From NCBI RefSeq assembly GCF_011045125.1, contig NZ_JAAKZF010000021.1, positions 17,585 through 81,584 of the forward strand: a stretch of DNA of 64,000 nt, read 5' to 3'. The number at the start of each line of letters is the position of its first letter. Position 1 is the stretch's first letter. The stretch is from Allomesorhizobium camelthorni. Lineage in GTDB: Bacteria; Pseudomonadota; Alphaproteobacteria; Rhizobiales; Rhizobiaceae. A model generated the notes under the pieces. That model was not told the origin of the DNA, did no database searches, and saw nothing but the letters and a program-made list of their open reading frames with translations. A program made the translations under genes and the position numbers. Positions 17,062 through 25,798 of this stretch are shown here, piece after piece.

Positions 17062-20008
17062 GGAGACGTTTTCCTTCCGGGTCGAGGAACACCGGCGAGA
17101 CAATGCGGGCCCGCACCTGTTCCTTTTTCATAGGATAAGCCGCGAGCACTTCGGTTCCTTCGATCGCCAGATCTCCGGCGAAAAGCCCCAGGCCGATATA
17201 TTTGCCCAGAGTGGGACTGTAGGTCACCGATGTGATGCGGCCGTGGCCATGGCCCTGTATGGCTTCACCCAGCTTGAACAGTATCGCGCCTCCGCGCAGG
17301 CGCTGTCCCTCCTCGACGCATTCCAGCCCGACCAGACGGTGGCGGTCGGCTGCCTGGAAGGCCGGGCGCCGGCGGAGCACATCGCCGACGAAGCCCGTGC
17401 GCTTTCCCGCCATGCGTCCCAGTCCGAGATCGTCGAGCGTCGTCCGCCCGTCGATTTCGGGGCCGGCGACATGGCCTTTTTCCACACGCAGCGCGCCAAG
17501 CGCCTCGACCCCGTAGGGTTTCAGGCCTAATGGTTCTCCTGCTGCCAGAAGGTGGGTCCAGAGCCGTTCCCCGGCGCTCGCGCCGACATAAACCTCATAG
17601 GCGCGCTCGCCGGAATAGGAGAGGCGCAGGATGCGTAGCGACTTTCCTTGCCAGGCGCTCTCCAGCAGGCTCATATGTGGCAGGGCTTCGTTAGAGACGT
17701 CGATGCCCGGCAATGCGGCCGAAAGCAGATCGCGGCTTTTTGGCCCGGCAATCGACATGGCCGCCCATTCATCGCTCACCGAGGTGACCGCGACACGTAG
17801 CTCCGGCCAAGCCGTGTCGAGCAGGAATTCGAGCCGCGACAATACATCGGCTGCTTTGGCGGTCGAGGTGGTCATGAAAAAGCTGTTCTCGCTTAGCCGC
17901 GTCGTGGTTCCGTCGTCAAAGACTATGCCGTCGTCGCGCAGCATGACCCCGTAGCGGGCGCGCCCGACCGGCAGTTTCGCAAAGCCATTCGCATAGACCC
18001 GGTCGAGGAAGATGGCTGCGTCTGGACCCTGCACGTCGATCTTGCCGAGGGTGGAGATGTCCATCAGCCCCGCCGCCTCGCGCACCATGCGCATCTCGGC
18101 GACATAGGCCTCGTTCACGTCGCGGCCGGAGTTGCGGTAGAACCAGGGCCGCATCCACAGCCCGACTTCCAGCATCTCGGCGCCGTTGGCCTGGTGCCAG
18201 TCGTGCATGGGCGTTCGGCGGAACGGCTTGAAATGGTGGCCGACCGCGCGGCCGGCGAGCGCGCCGATGGCGACCGGCGTATAGGGCGGGCGGAAAGCGG
18301 TGACACCGGTCTCAGGGATCGTTGCATCGCACAGCGCGGCCATCGCGGCAAGTGCGGAAAAATTGCTGGTCTTGCCCTGGTCCGTTCCCATGCCGAGCGT
18401 GGTGTAGCGTTTCAGATGCTCGACGGATTCGTAGCCCTCGCGATGGGCGAGCGCGATGTCGGCGACGGTCACGTCCATCTGGAAATCCACGAAGGCCTTG
18501 CCGCGCCCGGCCGAGCCGGGATCGCGAAACGGGGTCGAGACTGTGTCGCGGAGGTCGAGCTTCGCGGGGGCGCGCGCTGGCTTTGACTTGCCGCAGAAGG
18601 ATGCGGCTTCGACGCCGGCGCGATGGCCGGCCTCGACCGCCTCGGCCGTCGCGTATTGCCCGGCAATCGAGCCCGCCACGAACTGGCTGGCGGGCAATGC
18701 GCCCGGAATGAAGCCGTCGATATCGCCCCTGTAGATGGGCCTGACGCCGAGATGCGAGGTGAGGTGCACGGTCGGTGACCAGCCGCCCGACACGCAGACG
18801 AGATCACACGCGATGTCGGCTTGCGTTTTCGGTCCGGCCAGCGTGACAGCATTGACCCGATGGGCGCCGCGGATACGGGCAATGCGCGCGCCGGTCCGCA
18901 CGGACACGCCGAGGCGCGCGGCTTCGGCTAGGAGGTAGGAAGCGGGCACCGGGCGCAAATCCGCCACCGTTACCTCTGCGCCCGCGACGGCGAGATCGAA
19001 GGCCGCGCGCCAGGCGCTGTCGTTGGTGATTGCGACGACCACGCGTTTTCCGGGCAGGACGGCGAAGCGGTTCAGGTAGGCGCGGGCTGCGGAGGCGAGC
19101 ATGACGCCAGGGCGGTCGTTGTCGGGAAACACCAGTGGCCGCTCGATCGCGCCTGCGGCAAAGACGATCGAACATGCGCGAAGCATGGTGAAGACCTGCC
19201 GCGGCGAGCCAGCCCGGTCCGGATCGACATTGCCTTGCTGCCCGACCAGCCCAAGAACGCCGCCGTCATAGACGCCAAAGGCGGTGGTGCGCGCCATCAT
19301 CGTGACGTTTTCGAAACCGCGCAACTCCGCTTCGATCGTCGCCAGCCACGCGGCCGCTCCGCCGTCCGTCCGTTTGGAAAGCAACTGGCCGCCGAACAGG
19401 AAGTCCTGCTCGATGAGCGCGACGCGCGCTCCGGCGGTTGCTGCGGCACGCGCGGCCGAAAGCCCAGCCGGGCCGCCGCCAATGACGGCTACGTCGCAGA
19501 AGGCGTGCCGGACCTCGTATTGGTCGGGATCGGCATCGACGCCAGCGCGGCCGAGACCTGCCGCCCTGCGGATGAAATGCTCGTAGAACATCCAGGCGCG
19601 CCGCGTCGGGCCCATAAAAGTCTTGTAGTAGAAGCCGGCCGAAAGGAACGGCGCGAACAGCCCGTTGACGCTCTGGATGTCGAAGCCGAGCGACGGCCAG
19701 CGGTTCTGGCTTTCCGCGGCCATGCCGTCGGCAAGCTCCAGCGTGGTGGCCGGCAGGTTTGGCTCCCGCCGCCCGCCGGTTCCCAGCGTGACCAGCGCGT
19801 TCGGCTCCTCGGGGCCGGCGGAAAAAATGCCACGCGGACGATGATATTTGAAGCTGCGCCCGACAAGGGCAACGTCGTTGGCAAGCAGCGCCGAGGCGAG
19901 CGTGTCGCCATGGAAGCCGCACAGCTTTTTTCCGTCGAAGGTGAAGTCGACGGGCCGTGCGCGATCGATGCGGCCGCCGGAAGGAAGACGCTTGTTTCGA
20001 GAATTCAT
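17054..20008 (-). CDS. soxA: Sarcosine oxidase alpha subunit
   Basis: 984 residues from the ATG at 20006-20008, matching the usual length of about 980; the longer open frame overlaps soxD and is rejected. Order of parts: N-terminal 2Fe-2S-like SoxA domain (VDFTFDGKKLCGFHGDTLASALL and SFKYHRPRG), an NAD-binding domain (VIGGGPAGLSAARAAATAG near residue 170), and a C-terminal GcvT/aminomethyl-transferase half (YSGERAYEVYVG) that passes the methyl group to tetrahydrofolate. It starts inside the soxD stop (ATGA). It binds NAD and contributes to the FMN site in the tetramer. Confidence 0.95.
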   Translation of the reverse strand: MNSRNKRLPSGGRIDRARPVDFTFDGKKLCGFHGDTLASALLANDVALVGRSFKYHRPRGIFSAGPEEPNALVTLGTGGRREPNLPATTLELADGMAAESQNRWPSLGFDIQSVNGLFAPFLSAGFYYKTFMGPTRRAWMFYEHFIRRAAGLGRAGVDADPDQYEVRHAFCDVAVIGGGPAGLSAARAAATAGARVALIEQDFLFGGQLLSKRTDGGAAAWLATIEAELRGFENVTMMARTTAFGVYDGGVLGLVGQQGNVDPDRAGSPRQVFTMLRACSIVFAAGAIERPLVFPDNDRPGVMLASAARAYLNRFAVLPGKRVVVAITNDSAWRAAFDLAVAGAEVTVADLRPVPASYLLAEAARLGVSVRTGARIARIRGAHRVNAVTLAGPKTQADIACDLVCVSGGWSPTVHLTSHLGVRPIYRGDIDGFIPGALPASQFVAGSIAGQYATAEAVEAGHRAGVEAASFCGKSKPARAPAKLDLRDTVSTPFRDPGSAGRGKAFVDFQMDVTVADIALAHREGYESVEHLKRYTTLGMGTDQGKTSNFSALAAMAALCDATIPETGVTAFRPPYTPVAIGALAGRAVGHHFKPFRRTPMHDWHQANGAEMLEVGLWMRPWFYRNSGRDVNEAYVAEMRMVREAAGLMDISTLGKIDVQGPDAAIFLDRVYANGFAKLPVGRARYGVMLRDDGIVFDDGTTTRLSENSFFMTTSTAKAADVLSRLEFLLDTAWPELRVAVTSVSDEWAAMSIAGPKSRDLLSAALPGIDVSNEALPHMSLLESAWQGKSLRILRLSYSGERAYEVYVGASAGERLWTHLLAAGEPLGLKPYGVEALGALRVEKGHVAGPEIDGRTTLDDLGLGRMAGKRTGFVGDVLRRRPAFQAADRHRLVGLECVEEGQRLRGGAILFKLGEAIQGHGHGRITSVTYSPTLGKYIGLGLFAGDLAIEGTEVLAAYPMKKEQVRARIVSPVFLDPEGKRLRG

Positions 20009-20271
20009 GCGGGCGACTTCCTGGCGAAGCTGACGGAAGCGATGAGGTGGGTTCGCGTGTCGCGCTCGACCACCAGCCATTGCCGGCAGCCCGTAACGTG
20101 CTGCCAGAATTCGCGGTGCGGACCGACCGGGTTCTTCCGCACATAGACGTAGCGGTACCAGGCTTCCGGGACTGGGTCGTCGTGGGCCGGTCGGACCAGT
20201 GACGCGTCCCCGCCATAGCGGAACTCGTCGTGATCGCGCGGACCGCAGCAGGGGCATTCGATGCGCAGCAT
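20005..20271 (-). CDS. soxD: Sarcosine oxidase delta subunit
   Basis: 88 residues. The start MLRIECPCCGPRDHDEFRYGG has the Cys-X2-Cys and His ligands of the structural zinc site of delta subunits, and YVYVRKNPVGPHREFWQHVTGC is the family signature with a further Cys. The gene lies 9 bases after soxB and overlaps soxA by four bases. The order B-D-A-G is the standard heterotetrameric sarcosine oxidase arrangement. Confidence 0.95.
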   Translation of the reverse strand: MLRIECPCCGPRDHDEFRYGGDASLVRPAHDDPVPEAWYRYVYVRKNPVGPHREFWQHVTGCRQWLVVERDTRTHLIASVSFARKSPA

Positions 20272-20280
20272 GGTTTGCCC

Positions 20281-21537
20281 CTATTGCAGCCAGGCGGAGG
20301 GGCCGGCGCCGGCCTCATCGAGCGTGTGACCGGTGCGGAAACGATCGAGGCCGAAGGCGGCGATCAGCGGATGCGGCTTGCCGGTCGCGATGGTGTGCGC
20401 AAAGCACCAGCCGGAAGCGGGCGTCGCCTTGAAGCCGCCATAGCACCAGCCGCCATTCAGGTAGAGGCCTTCGATCGGCGTTGGGCATATGATCGGACTG
20501 GCGTCGGGCGTCATGTCCATGACGCCGCCCCAATGGCGCAGCAGCCTGATACGCGAGATGGAGGGCATCAGCGCGATAGCCGCCTCCGCCACCTCGCGCA
20601 CCACGCCGAGATTGCCGCGCTGGGCGTAGGAATTATAGCCGTCGAGATTGCCGCCAAAGACCAGCCCGCCCTTGTCGGACTGGCTGACATAGAAGTGGTC
20701 CGCGCCATAGGCGACGACATGGTCGACCAGCGGCTTCAGCGGTTCGGTGACGAAGGCCTGTAGCACGTGGCTCTCGATCGGCAGTTCCAGGCCGGCTTTC
20801 TGTCCGAGCACGGACGTGTGGCCGGCCACCGCCAGCCCCACCCTGCCGGCGCCGATCCGGCCCTTCGTCGTTTCGACGCCGACGATCTTTTCGCCATCAC
20901 GGACGAAGCCGGTCACTTCGCAATTCTGGATGATGTCGACGCCGTGGCCGTCGGCGGCGCGCGCATAGCCCCAGGCGACGGCATCGTGGCGCGCGGTGCC
21001 GGCGCGGCCCTGGAAAATCGCGCCGTGGATGGGGAAGCGCGCCGTGTCGGAAAAGTCGAGATAGGGTGTAAGCTGGCGCACGTCGTCGCGGTCGAGAATG
21101 TCGGCGTCGATGCCGTTCAGCCGCATGATATTGGCGCGATGGCTGAAGCTGTCGAGCTGGTCGGCGGAATGCGCGGTGACGAGCTGGCCACGCTGCGAGA
21201 ACATGACGTTGAAATTCAGCGCCTGCGACATGCCCTCCCAGAGCTTCATCGAAAACTCGTAGAACTGGGTGTTGCCGTCGAGCAGGTAGTTGGATCGGAT
21301 GACGGTGGTGTTGCGGCCGACATTGCCGCCGCCGACATAGCCCTTCTCCAGCACGGCCACGTTGCGTATGCCGTGGTTCTCGGCGAGGTAGAAGGCGGTG
21401 GCGAGGCCATGCCCGCCGCCACCGACAATCACCACGTCGTAAGCGGGCTTCGCTTCCGCAGCGCGCCAGGCGCGCTGCCAGTTCCTTTGACCGGAGAGCG
21501 CATTGCGGAAAATAGAAAATGTCGAGTAGCGGGCCAT
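20281..21537 (-). CDS. soxB: Sarcosine oxidase beta subunit
   Basis: 418 residues. A DAO-type FAD-binding fold begins at YDVVIVGGGGHGLATAFYL (about residues 34-52), followed by EKGYVGGGNVGRNTTVIRSNY, the beta-subunit signature. The C-terminus has the GGWCYGGFKATPASGWCFAH motif conserved in SoxB. This subunit holds the non-covalent FAD and the substrate site and shares covalent FMN with the alpha subunit. It lies 9 bases downstream of an M24 hydrolase gene, so hydrolase and oxidase are probably co-expressed. Confidence 0.95.
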   Translation of the reverse strand: MARYSTFSIFRNALSGQRNWQRAWRAAEAKPAYDVVIVGGGGHGLATAFYLAENHGIRNVAVLEKGYVGGGNVGRNTTVIRSNYLLDGNTQFYEFSMKLWEGMSQALNFNVMFSQRGQLVTAHSADQLDSFSHRANIMRLNGIDADILDRDDVRQLTPYLDFSDTARFPIHGAIFQGRAGTARHDAVAWGYARAADGHGVDIIQNCEVTGFVRDGEKIVGVETTKGRIGAGRVGLAVAGHTSVLGQKAGLELPIESHVLQAFVTEPLKPLVDHVVAYGADHFYVSQSDKGGLVFGGNLDGYNSYAQRGNLGVVREVAEAAIALMPSISRIRLLRHWGGVMDMTPDASPIICPTPIEGLYLNGGWCYGGFKATPASGWCFAHTIATGKPHPLIAAFGLDRFRTGHTLDEAGAGPSAWLQ

Positions 21538-21546
21538 GACGCGGCT

Positions 21547-22695
21547 TCAGCGGACGATCGGGCCGGTCGGCGTGCGCGTCAGCACCTCCGCGCCAGCGTC
21601 GGTCAGGAGGACCGTGTTGGAGATGAAGTCATCTCCGCGTCCGGTATGCATCAGCCAGGACAGAACGTGGAAGCTCATGCCGTTCTCGATCTCCAGGTCG
21701 GAATCGTGCCGCAGGCCGGTGACCGAGTTGCCGCCGGTCCAAGATGGCGGCTGGCCGATGCCGACCAGATAGCCGCAGTGGTGGCGGCGGTAGTGGGAAA
21801 GGCCGGCCTCGTCGACCACGCCTTGCCATGCTGCGTAGACATTGCGCGCCCTGGCTCCCGGCCGCAGCGCCTTCACGACGGCGTCGAACGCCTTGGCGGT
21901 CACTTCGGCCATGACAGCGTCTTCATCGCTGATGTAGCCGATGCGGACAAGCCGCCCGAGCGGCGCGTGATAGCGCGAGACGCAGCCGGAGAGCTCAACG
22001 AAGACCGGCTCGCCCTTGCGGTAAACGCCCGAGCCCCAGGTCGTATGCTCTTCGCCAAGGCGCGCCGCTGGCCGTATGAAGGGCCCGAAGCCCGGCGCAT
22101 GACCGCCGGCGCGGATCATCGCCGCCACGCATTGCGCGGCGACCTCCTGCTCGGAGGCTTGGTCGGAAATCGCCGCGATGGCAGCGCCCGCGGCGGCGTC
22201 CGTGACCTTCGCGGCCTCGCGCATCAGCGCCTGCTCCTCGGCGCTCTTCACCCACCGGATCCTGTCAACCAGCCCGGAGACATCGCTCCAATTCGCATCG
22301 GCCTGCGCCTTGAGTTTTTCGGCGAGACCGTGGCTTAACCCGGACGTCCAGTATTCGAGCCCGATCCGCTTTCCCGGCAGGCCAAGCTCGGAAAGCACGC
22401 GCGCGGACAGATCCGCCGCGGTTTCGCTATCGGAATGGCCGCGAAATTCCGCCGCCTTCACCTGCTTCTCAATCGTCACTTTCTCCATCGAGCGGGTTAT
22501 CAGGACCGGCTTTCCGTCGAGCGGAACGATCAGCAGATGCGGAGCGAAATAACCCCAATGGTCGAGACCGGTGAGATAGAAGACGTTTTCCGGCGAGGCG
22601 AAGATCGCGGCGTCGAGCCTGCGCCGCGCCAGTTCCGTCTGGACCCTGAAGAGGCGGCCGTCGATCTCGGCATCGGAAAAGGGATTGCGATCCAT
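21547..22695 (-). CDS. M24 family aminopeptidase/creatinase-like hydrolase
   Basis: 382 residues from the ATG at 22693-22695; the upstream frame extension is low-quality sequence overlapping the next gene. The N-terminal creatinase-like domain (FYLTGLDHWGYFAPHLLIV) is followed by the pita-bread M24 domain (EEQALMREAAKVTDAA, then GKGEP-like VYRKGEPVFVELSG and HHCGYLVGIGQPP). Some usual metal ligands of methionine aminopeptidases appear replaced, which is also the case in creatinases and ectoine hydrolases that need no metal. It lies between the EutD/DoeA-like gene and soxB. The substrate is not known; creatine-like or N-methylated amides are possible. Confidence 0.78.
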   Translation of the reverse strand: MDRNPFSDAEIDGRLFRVQTELARRRLDAAIFASPENVFYLTGLDHWGYFAPHLLIVPLDGKPVLITRSMEKVTIEKQVKAAEFRGHSDSETAADLSARVLSELGLPGKRIGLEYWTSGLSHGLAEKLKAQADANWSDVSGLVDRIRWVKSAEEQALMREAAKVTDAAAGAAIAAISDQASEQEVAAQCVAAMIRAGGHAPGFGPFIRPAARLGEEHTTWGSGVYRKGEPVFVELSGCVSRYHAPLGRLVRIGYISDEDAVMAEVTAKAFDAVVKALRPGARARNVYAAWQGVVDEAGLSHYRRHHCGYLVGIGQPPSWTGGNSVTGLRHDSDLEIENGMSFHVLSWLMHTGRGDDFISNTVLLTDAGAEVLTRTPTGPIVR

Positions 22696-22732
22696 AAGAT
22701 ATCCTTGAAATGCACGGTTCTCGCCGGCGTGG

Positions 22733-23914
22733 TCAGTCGATGACGATAAGTTCGCGCGGCACGTCGCACAGGCGTTCGCCGCCGCGTTCGGTGATGACGA
22801 AGGATTCCGAGATCGAGATGCCGAAATCATCGAGCCAGACGCCGGCCATGAAGTGGAAGCACATGCCGGGCAGCATCTTGGTGGTGTCGCCGGGCCTGAG
22901 GCTCGCGGTGCGCTCACCCCAATCGGGTGGGTAGGCGAGCCCGACCGGATAGCCGACGCGGCTTTCCTTCTTCAGGCCATTCTTGCGCAGCACCGCCTGC
23001 CAAGCAGCTTCGACCTCTTCGGCGGTCTTGCCGGGCTTGGCCAGTTCAAGGCCGGCGTCGACGCCGGCGACGATGGTCTTGGCCATATCGACCATGGCCT
23101 GCGGCGGCTTGCCGAAATGCACGGTCCGCGTCAGCGCCGCATGGTAGCGATGCCGCACACCGGCGATCTCGATGATGGCGAGGCCATTGTCCGGCAACGG
23201 CGCGTCTGACCAGGTCAAATGCGGCGTGCTTGTCCCTTCGCCGACCGGCACGAGAGGGCAGATAGCGGCATAGTCGCCGCCGACGCCCGGCAGGCCCATG
23301 ATCTGCGCGTGGTAGATCTCGGCGATGACGTGGTTTTGGGGCACGCCCGGCCGCATCTTTTCGATGCCGCGCTTCATGGCGTGGCTGCAAATGGCGCCCG
23401 CGTCGCGGATCAGCGCCAGTTCCGCGTCCGACTTCACCAATCGCGCCCAGTTGACGAGGTCGTGGTTGTTGGCGAAGCGCGCGCCGGGCAGACCCCGGGT
23501 GAGATGGGCGTGGCAGCGCGCGGTGTAATAGTGAGCGTCCATTTCGACGCCGATGCGCGCGTTTGCCCAGCCGCGCGCCCGGATCAGTTCCGCGAGTTCG
23601 TCGTAGGGATGTTCAAGCGGCTGCTGCACCAGGCGCTCGGAGAACGGAACGACGTTGCGTTCGGGCAGGCCGGTCGTCATGCGCGCGCTCTTTGCGTCCT
23701 GCGCCCTGCCGAACCAGATCGGCCGCTCCTCCTCCAGGTGAACCAGCACGCATTGCGGTACGTAGAACGACCAACCGTCATAGCCGGTCAGCCAGCACAT
23801 ATTGGCGGGATCCTGGCAGACGATCAGGTCAAAGCCGCCCTTTTCCATGCGCCCCTTCACGTCGGCCAGGCGCCGTGCGTGTTCCGCGTCCGTGAATATC
23901 CCGAAGCCGCTCAT
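22733..23914 (-). CDS. M24 family hydrolase resembling ectoine hydrolase (EutD/DoeA)
   Basis: 393 residues from ATG 23914 (GGGAGGA three bases upstream). The N-terminal half has NMCWLTGYDGWSFYVPQCVLV and IWFGRAQDAKSARMT, and the C-terminal half has GYPVGLAYPPDWGERTASL and PGMCFHFMAGVWL, patterns I associate with ectoine hydrolases of the eut/doe clusters. It is the first gene of the run leading into soxBDAG and is divergent from an ehu-like transporter. No DoeB-type deacetylase, aminotransferase or EutABC gene is present, so the full ectoine pathway is not encoded here and the true substrate may differ. Confidence 0.75.
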   Translation of the reverse strand: MSGFGIFTDAEHARRLADVKGRMEKGGFDLIVCQDPANMCWLTGYDGWSFYVPQCVLVHLEEERPIWFGRAQDAKSARMTTGLPERNVVPFSERLVQQPLEHPYDELAELIRARGWANARIGVEMDAHYYTARCHAHLTRGLPGARFANNHDLVNWARLVKSDAELALIRDAGAICSHAMKRGIEKMRPGVPQNHVIAEIYHAQIMGLPGVGGDYAAICPLVPVGEGTSTPHLTWSDAPLPDNGLAIIEIAGVRHRYHAALTRTVHFGKPPQAMVDMAKTIVAGVDAGLELAKPGKTAEEVEAAWQAVLRKNGLKKESRVGYPVGLAYPPDWGERTASLRPGDTTKMLPGMCFHFMAGVWLDDFGISISESFVITERGGERLCDVPRELIVID

Positions 23915-23967
23915 GTTCCTCCCGGCGCCGCCATGTTCCAGGCACGAGGTTCTCATTGTAAGTTCAA

Positions 23968-24054
23968 TTGTGCACAACTATTCGACAATCTGGCTCTTAA
24001 ACTCGACGGATATCCAGATTTTCGGTCGATGTAACATCTTAGCTTGTCAGATGT
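23968..24054. promoter_or_regulatory. Divergent promoter region with two inverted repeats
   Basis: The 233-base gap between the M24/sox genes and the ehu-like genes holds a perfect palindrome TTGTGCACAA (23968-23977) and an inverted repeat ACATCT-N9-AGATGT (24034-24054). Either could be the operator of the GntR-type regulator encoded at the end of the transporter operon. No clear -35/-10 pair could be fixed by eye. Confidence 0.4.
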
Positions 24055-24147
24055 CTAGCGGAGTTGTATACGTCATGTGAGCTTGGCGACGGCTTCGCGA
24101 GAAAAGCCGATCCAGGTAATCGCGCAAATCACAAAAAAGGGGAACTC

Positions 24148-25017
24148 ATGTTCAAGTCACCGATATCCCGCCGTTCGGTCGTCAAGGCGGCCGCTGTTCT
24201 GGCTCTCGCAGGAGCGGCATTCACATCGCTGCCGGCTCAGGCGCAGTCGACGCTCGAGAAGGCCAAGGCGGAGGGCTTTATCCGCGTCGGCTTCGCCAAC
24301 GAGGCGCCGTTCGGTTACGCCACGCCTGACGGCAAGCTGACCGGCGAAGCGCCGGAAGTCGCCAAGGCGGTGCTCGCCAAGATGGGCATCGCGCAGGTCG
24401 ATGGCGTGCTGACCGAATTCGGTTCGCTCATTCCCGGGCTCAAGGCCGGCCGCTTCGACATTATTGCAGCCGGCATGTTCATCAACCCGAAGCGCTGCGC
24501 CGAGATCAATTTTTCCGAACCGTCTTACGGCATCGGCCAGGCCATGCTGGTGGCGAAGGGCAACCCGAAAGGGGTCAAGGACTATTCCAGCATCAAGGAC
24601 AATGCCGACCTCAAGCTGGCCGTGATGGCCGGCGCGGTCGAGGGCGGTTATGCGAAGGACGCGGGCGTTGCAGCTGAGCAGATTGTTTCCTTGCCCGATC
24701 AGTCCAGCCTTGTCGCGGCCGTCCAGTCGGGCCGAGCGGATGCTGCCGCGCTCACCGCCCTGTCGATCGCCGACATGGCCAAGAAGGCCGACGGCGTCGA
24801 ATCGACCACGCCATTCGGCGAGGTTGCCGGCAAGTCGGTGAAAGGCCACGGCGGTTTCGGTTTCCGCAAGGAGGACACGGATCTGCTCGAGGCGTTCAAT
24901 GCCGAACTGAAGACGTTCCTCGGCTCGCCGGAGCATATCGCGCTGGTCGAACCGCTCGGCTTCGGCAAGGACTATCTGCCGAACAAGACCACAGCCGAGC
25001 TCTGCGCCGGCCAATAA
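24148..25017 (+). CDS. ehuB: Polar amino acid/ectoine-type ABC transporter substrate-binding protein
   Basis: 289 residues from ATG 24148 (AAGGGGAACTC leader). The N-terminus SRRSVVKAAAVLALAGAAFT with a twin Arg, then AQAQ, is a probable Tat or Sec signal. The mature part (RVGFANEAPFGYATPDGKLTG, VLTEFGSLIPGLKAGRFDI, VMAGAVEGGYA) closely follows the EhuB ectoine/hydroxyectoine-binding protein pattern from rhizobia as I know it. It serves the permeases and ATPase that follow. The name is by resemblance; the ligand could be another zwitterion that suits the M24 and Sox enzymes. Confidence 0.72.
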   Translation: MFKSPISRRSVVKAAAVLALAGAAFTSLPAQAQSTLEKAKAEGFIRVGFANEAPFGYATPDGKLTGEAPEVAKAVLAKMGIAQVDGVLTEFGSLIPGLKAGRFDIIAAGMFINPKRCAEINFSEPSYGIGQAMLVAKGNPKGVKDYSSIKDNADLKLAVMAGAVEGGYAKDAGVAAEQIVSLPDQSSLVAAVQSGRADAAALTALSIADMAKKADGVESTTPFGEVAGKSVKGHGGFGFRKEDTDLLEAFNAELKTFLGSPEHIALVEPLGFGKDYLPNKTTAELCAGQ

Positions 25018-25030
25018 GTTCCCAACTGCT

Positions 25031-25059
25031 GGCGGCGCGAGAGCGCCGCCCCTTTTTTT
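25031..25059 (+). terminator. Intrinsic terminator/attenuator between binding protein and permease genes
   Basis: GGCGGCGC-GAGA-GCGCCGCC (25031-25050) is an 8-bp perfect GC stem with a GAGA tetraloop, followed by CC and seven T residues (25053-25059). The Shine-Dalgarno GGAGG of the permease starts at once after the T-run, at 25060. Partial termination here would give more binding protein than membrane subunits, a common design in ABC operons. Confidence 0.85.
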
Positions 25060-25069
25060 GGAGGCGCAG

Positions 25070-25798
25070 ATGGGAATCGGTACACTGGTTGGCATGCTCG
25101 TCGCAGCACTGGCCGTGATCGGCGTGCTGGCGACGCAGGAAGAATATAGCCTGTTCCTGCCGGGACTTTTGCAGGGCGCGGTCCTGACGATCGAGATCGC
25201 CGTCCTCGGCAGCCTGCTCGCTGTCGTCATGGGCGTGCTCGCCGCGCTGGCGCGGATGTATGGCCCGGCGCCGCTCCGATGGCTGGCGACGGTCTATGTC
25301 GAGATCTTCCGCGGCACTTCGGCGCTGGTGCAGCTGTTCTGGCTGTTTTTCGTCCTGCCGCAATTCGGCCTTTCGATCGATGCGTTTCCCGTCGCTGTCC
25401 TGGCGCTGGGCCTGAACGTCGGGGCATATGGATCGGAGTGCGTGCGCGGCGCGATCCAGGCTGTCGCGCGCGGCCAGTGGGAGGCGGCGACCGCGCTCAA
25501 CATGAGCCGCTCCCAGATGCTGCGCCGGATCATCCTGCCGCAGGCTTTCGTCGCCATGATCCCGCCCTGGGGCAATTTGTTCATCGAGCTGTTGAAATCG
25601 ACCGCGCTCGTCTCGCTGATCACGCTTTCGGACCTCGCCTTCAAGGCGCAGCAGATGAACCAGAACACGTTCAAGACCATTCCGATCTTTACCCTCGTCC
25701 TGCTGATGTACCTCGCCATGTCGCTGGTGCTGACCATCGGCATGAGATTTCTCGAGAAGCGCGCGTCGCTCGGGCTGGCGCGGGGGAAGGCAGCATGA
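25070..25798 (+). CDS. ehuC: Amino-acid-type ABC transporter permease
   Basis: 242 residues from ATG 25070, six bases after GGAGG. It is a HisM/GlnP-class permease with GAVLTIEIAVLGSLLAVVMGVL, the FRGTSALVQLFWLFF motif and the EAA-type loop WEAATALNMSRSQMLRRIILPQA. The last membrane segment ends in RFLEKRASLG. It overlaps the second permease by ATGA (25795-25798). It pairs with the next gene product to form the channel for the EhuB-like ligand. Confidence 0.85.
   Translation: MGIGTLVGMLVAALAVIGVLATQEEYSLFLPGLLQGAVLTIEIAVLGSLLAVVMGVLAALARMYGPAPLRWLATVYVEIFRGTSALVQLFWLFFVLPQFGLSIDAFPVAVLALGLNVGAYGSECVRGAIQAVARGQWEAATALNMSRSQMLRRIILPQAFVAMIPPWGNLFIELLKSTALVSLITLSDLAFKAQQMNQNTFKTIPIFTLVLLMYLAMSLVLTIGMRFLEKRASLGLARGKAA

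Noticed and set aside
20009..20257. N-terminal extension of soxA (open frame to 20257)
   Set aside because: It lies inside soxD, and the ATG at 20008 gives the standard length and an ATGA overlap.
20767..22338. Long plus-strand open frame over soxB and the M24 gene
   Set aside because: Both covered genes on the other strand have strong family motifs and tight operon spacing; the shadow has none.
21547..22695. Naming this M24 gene creatinase
   Set aside because: Linkage to sarcosine oxidase is suggestive, but the sequence does not follow the known creatinase pattern closely, so the family name only was kept.
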